DNA from: DASZCR01 sp035942915
Lineage (GTDB): Bacteria > Acidobacteriota > Blastocatellia > Pyrinomonadales > Pyrinomonadaceae
Assembly (NCBI GenBank): GCA_035942915.1
Contig: DASZCR010000073.1
Location: 1 to 6,881 of the forward strand
DNA length: 6,881 bases
Direction: 5' to 3'
Below the pieces are notes generated by a model. It saw only the letters and a list, made by a program, of their open reading frames with translations. It was not told the DNA's origin and did not search any database. This document shows, one piece after another, positions 5,654 through 6,881 of this stretch (position 1 is the first letter of the stretch; each line of letters starts with the position of its first letter). The translations under genes were made by a program, and so were the position numbers.

Positions 5654-6838
5654 ATGAGCAGTAACTTCATCGAATCTTTCGAGCAGCGGGCGGCCGAACT
5701 TCTGGACGACCTCGCCGATGCGGTTGTCGGCAAGGCTTCCGACCTGCGCGACGGGACGGAGCACGCAGGCGTCGTCCTGCCGCGCGACCTCTACGCGCAC
5801 CGCGAGGCGCAGACCGAGTGGTGGTACTACACTGGACACCTGCAAACGACGGCCGGGCGTCGCTTCGGCTTCGAGTTGGTCTTCTTCAAGCGGCGGACAG
5901 ACCTCGACCGCTTCGGCGTCGTGCCCCTGCGGCTGATTGCCAACCCGCTCTACCTCGCGCACTTCGCCATCACGGACGAGTCGCGCGCCTCTTTTCGCTA
6001 CGCGCACCGCAAGAGCGCCAACAGTCTGCTCGACCCTCCGGCGCTGACGAGCGTGCGCCGCTTCTATCTTAAACTCGGCGACTGGACTGTCCGCGAGGCT
6101 CACGGCATCCACCTGCTGAGAGCGACGCTCGACGATGACCTCATCTTCGAGGCCGCGCTCAAGCCCGTGAAGCCGGCCGTCTTGAATGGTCACGAAGGCA
6201 TCGGCGTCAGTTTCAAAGACAAGGGCGAGGCGTCGCGCTACTTCTCCTTCACGCGCATGGAGGCCGAGGGCGACATCACATGGCACGGCACGACGGAACG
6301 CTTCAAGGGGTCTGCGTGGATGGATAGAGAGTTCGGGACGTGGCGCACGACCGACAACCAGAAGGGTTGGGATTGGTTCAGCCTCCAACTCGAAACGGAC
6401 GCGGAGTTGATGGTCTATCACATACGCGACCGGGAGGGACGACCAAGCCCGTTCTCAAGCGGCACATACGTTGACGCGGCGGGCAACTTTACGCACCTGA
6501 CGCGCGAAGACTTCCAACTCGACACGCTCGGACACTGGCGCAGCCCGGAGACCGGCGCGGTCTATCCGAGCGGGTGGCGTCTGCGCGTCGAGCGTTTCGG
6601 AATTGACATGACCGTGACGCCGGTCATCAAGAATCAGGAGTTGGACACGCGCGGGACAACGATGATTGTCTACTGGGAGGGCGCGTGCGTCGTCGAGGGG
6701 CGGCATGGCGAACGCGAGACGCGCGGGCGCGCCTACGTCGAACTGGTCGGCTACGACCGCTCGCACGAGCGACCGTCGCTGACGGCCTTTCTCTTCGGCG
6801 GCGCGCTCGACCGACGCTGGCGCAGCATCTTCGGTTAA
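5654..6838 (+). CDS. CrtC/AttH-family lipocalin-like protein (carotenoid 1,2-hydratase-like)
   Basis: A 394-residue protein of the family that includes carotenoid 1,2-hydratase CrtC, AttH and predicted hydrolases (two lipocalin-like beta barrels in tandem). Visible family motifs are EWWYYTGHL (55-63) with FGFELVFFKR (71-80), the GSAWMDREFGTW box (219-230), GWDWFSLQLETDAELMVYHI (238-257), PSGWRLRV (305-312), and the C-terminal YWEGACVVEG (340-349) and GRAYVELVGY (358-367). CrtC adds water to the C1-C2 double bond of acyclic carotenoids, but most family members have no tested reaction. Many relatives carry a signal peptide or lipobox; this one begins with an amphipathic helix (about 5-28) and looks cytosolic. 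No carotenoid gene lies within the window. It starts 102 bp after the terminator, so it is probably an independent unit. The family is secure; I would not assign carotenoid hydration. Confidence 0.82.
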   Translation: MSSNFIESFEQRAAELLDDLADAVVGKASDLRDGTEHAGVVLPRDLYAHREAQTEWWYYTGHLQTTAGRRFGFELVFFKRRTDLDRFGVVPLRLIANPLYLAHFAITDESRASFRYAHRKSANSLLDPPALTSVRRFYLKLGDWTVREAHGIHLLRATLDDDLIFEAALKPVKPAVLNGHEGIGVSFKDKGEASRYFSFTRMEAEGDITWHGTTERFKGSAWMDREFGTWRTTDNQKGWDWFSLQLETDAELMVYHIRDREGRPSPFSSGTYVDAAGNFTHLTREDFQLDTLGHWRSPETGAVYPSGWRLRVERFGIDMTVTPVIKNQELDTRGTTMIVYWEGACVVEGRHGERETRGRAYVELVGYDRSHERPSLTAFLFGGALDRRWRSIFG

Positions 6839-6881
6839 GTTCAACGCCGCGAAAGAGGCCGCCCCGCGCATTCCTGATAGG

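Noticed and set aside
5627..6421. 264-codon open frame on the - strand opposite the crtC-like gene
   Set aside because: No recognisable domain, and the + strand carries a full CrtC/AttH protein over the same bases. It is a codon-bias shadow.
6839..6881. Downstream end of the window
   Set aside because: 43 bp after the crtC-like stop with no terminator, promoter or start that I can support.

Overview
The window is a GC-rich (clearly above 60% by eye), gene-dense bacterial chromosomal segment. Five complete protein-coding genes lie on the + strand and cover about 90% of it. There are no RNA genes, transposases, phage genes or CRISPR arrays. My best guess for the source is an Acidobacteriota-type bacterium, possibly Blastocatellia. 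The reasons are the mix of families (an SMENT-type signal peptidase I, a zinc-ribbon/RDD membrane protein with a long Ala-rich linker, an NFACT/RqcH protein, a Nal1-like trypsin-fold protease, a CrtC/AttH protein), the GC-rich Cys/Arg/Ala codon style and the heptameric intergenic repeat. This is pattern recognition, not a phylogenetic result.

Layout. Positions 34-873 encode signal peptidase I (lepB). A 204-bp gap holds a 10-bp palindrome, a weak promoter candidate and a strong Shine-Dalgarno site. Positions 1078-2559 encode a membrane protein with an N-terminal four-Cys zinc ribbon, about 340 residues of low-complexity linker and a C-terminal three-helix RDD domain. A 98-bp gap is mostly one structure: a perfect 19-bp inverted repeat whose arms are built from 7-bp CTTTTNN units. 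Positions 2658-4178 encode an NFACT-family protein related to RqcH/Rqc2 that appears to lack the helix-hairpin-helix domain. A 194-bp gap carries a good sigma-70-like promoter and a strong Shine-Dalgarno site. Positions 4373-5470 encode an exported PA-clan serine protease with a separate C-terminal module. A 183-bp gap begins with an 8-bp hairpin and a textbook intrinsic terminator. Positions 5654-6838 encode a cytosolic CrtC/AttH (lipocalin-like) protein.

How the genes work together. They do not form an obvious single pathway. Three concern protein biogenesis or turnover: lepB cuts signal peptides from exported proteins, which plausibly include the protease here; the NFACT protein would act on nascent chains stuck on split 50S subunits; the protease is exported. 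The gaps, the internal terminator and the separate promoter candidates suggest individually transcribed genes, not an operon. Two genes (RDD and protease) have strong Shine-Dalgarno sites. The other three (lepB, rqcH-like, crtC-like) have none, and two of those have promoter-like sequence so close to the ATG that very short or leaderless transcripts are possible.

I found no clear new multi-gene system. The items most worth checking are the heptameric inverted repeat before the rqcH-like gene, the domain loss in that gene, the conserved-looking short helix inside the RDD protein linker, and the C-terminal module of the protease.
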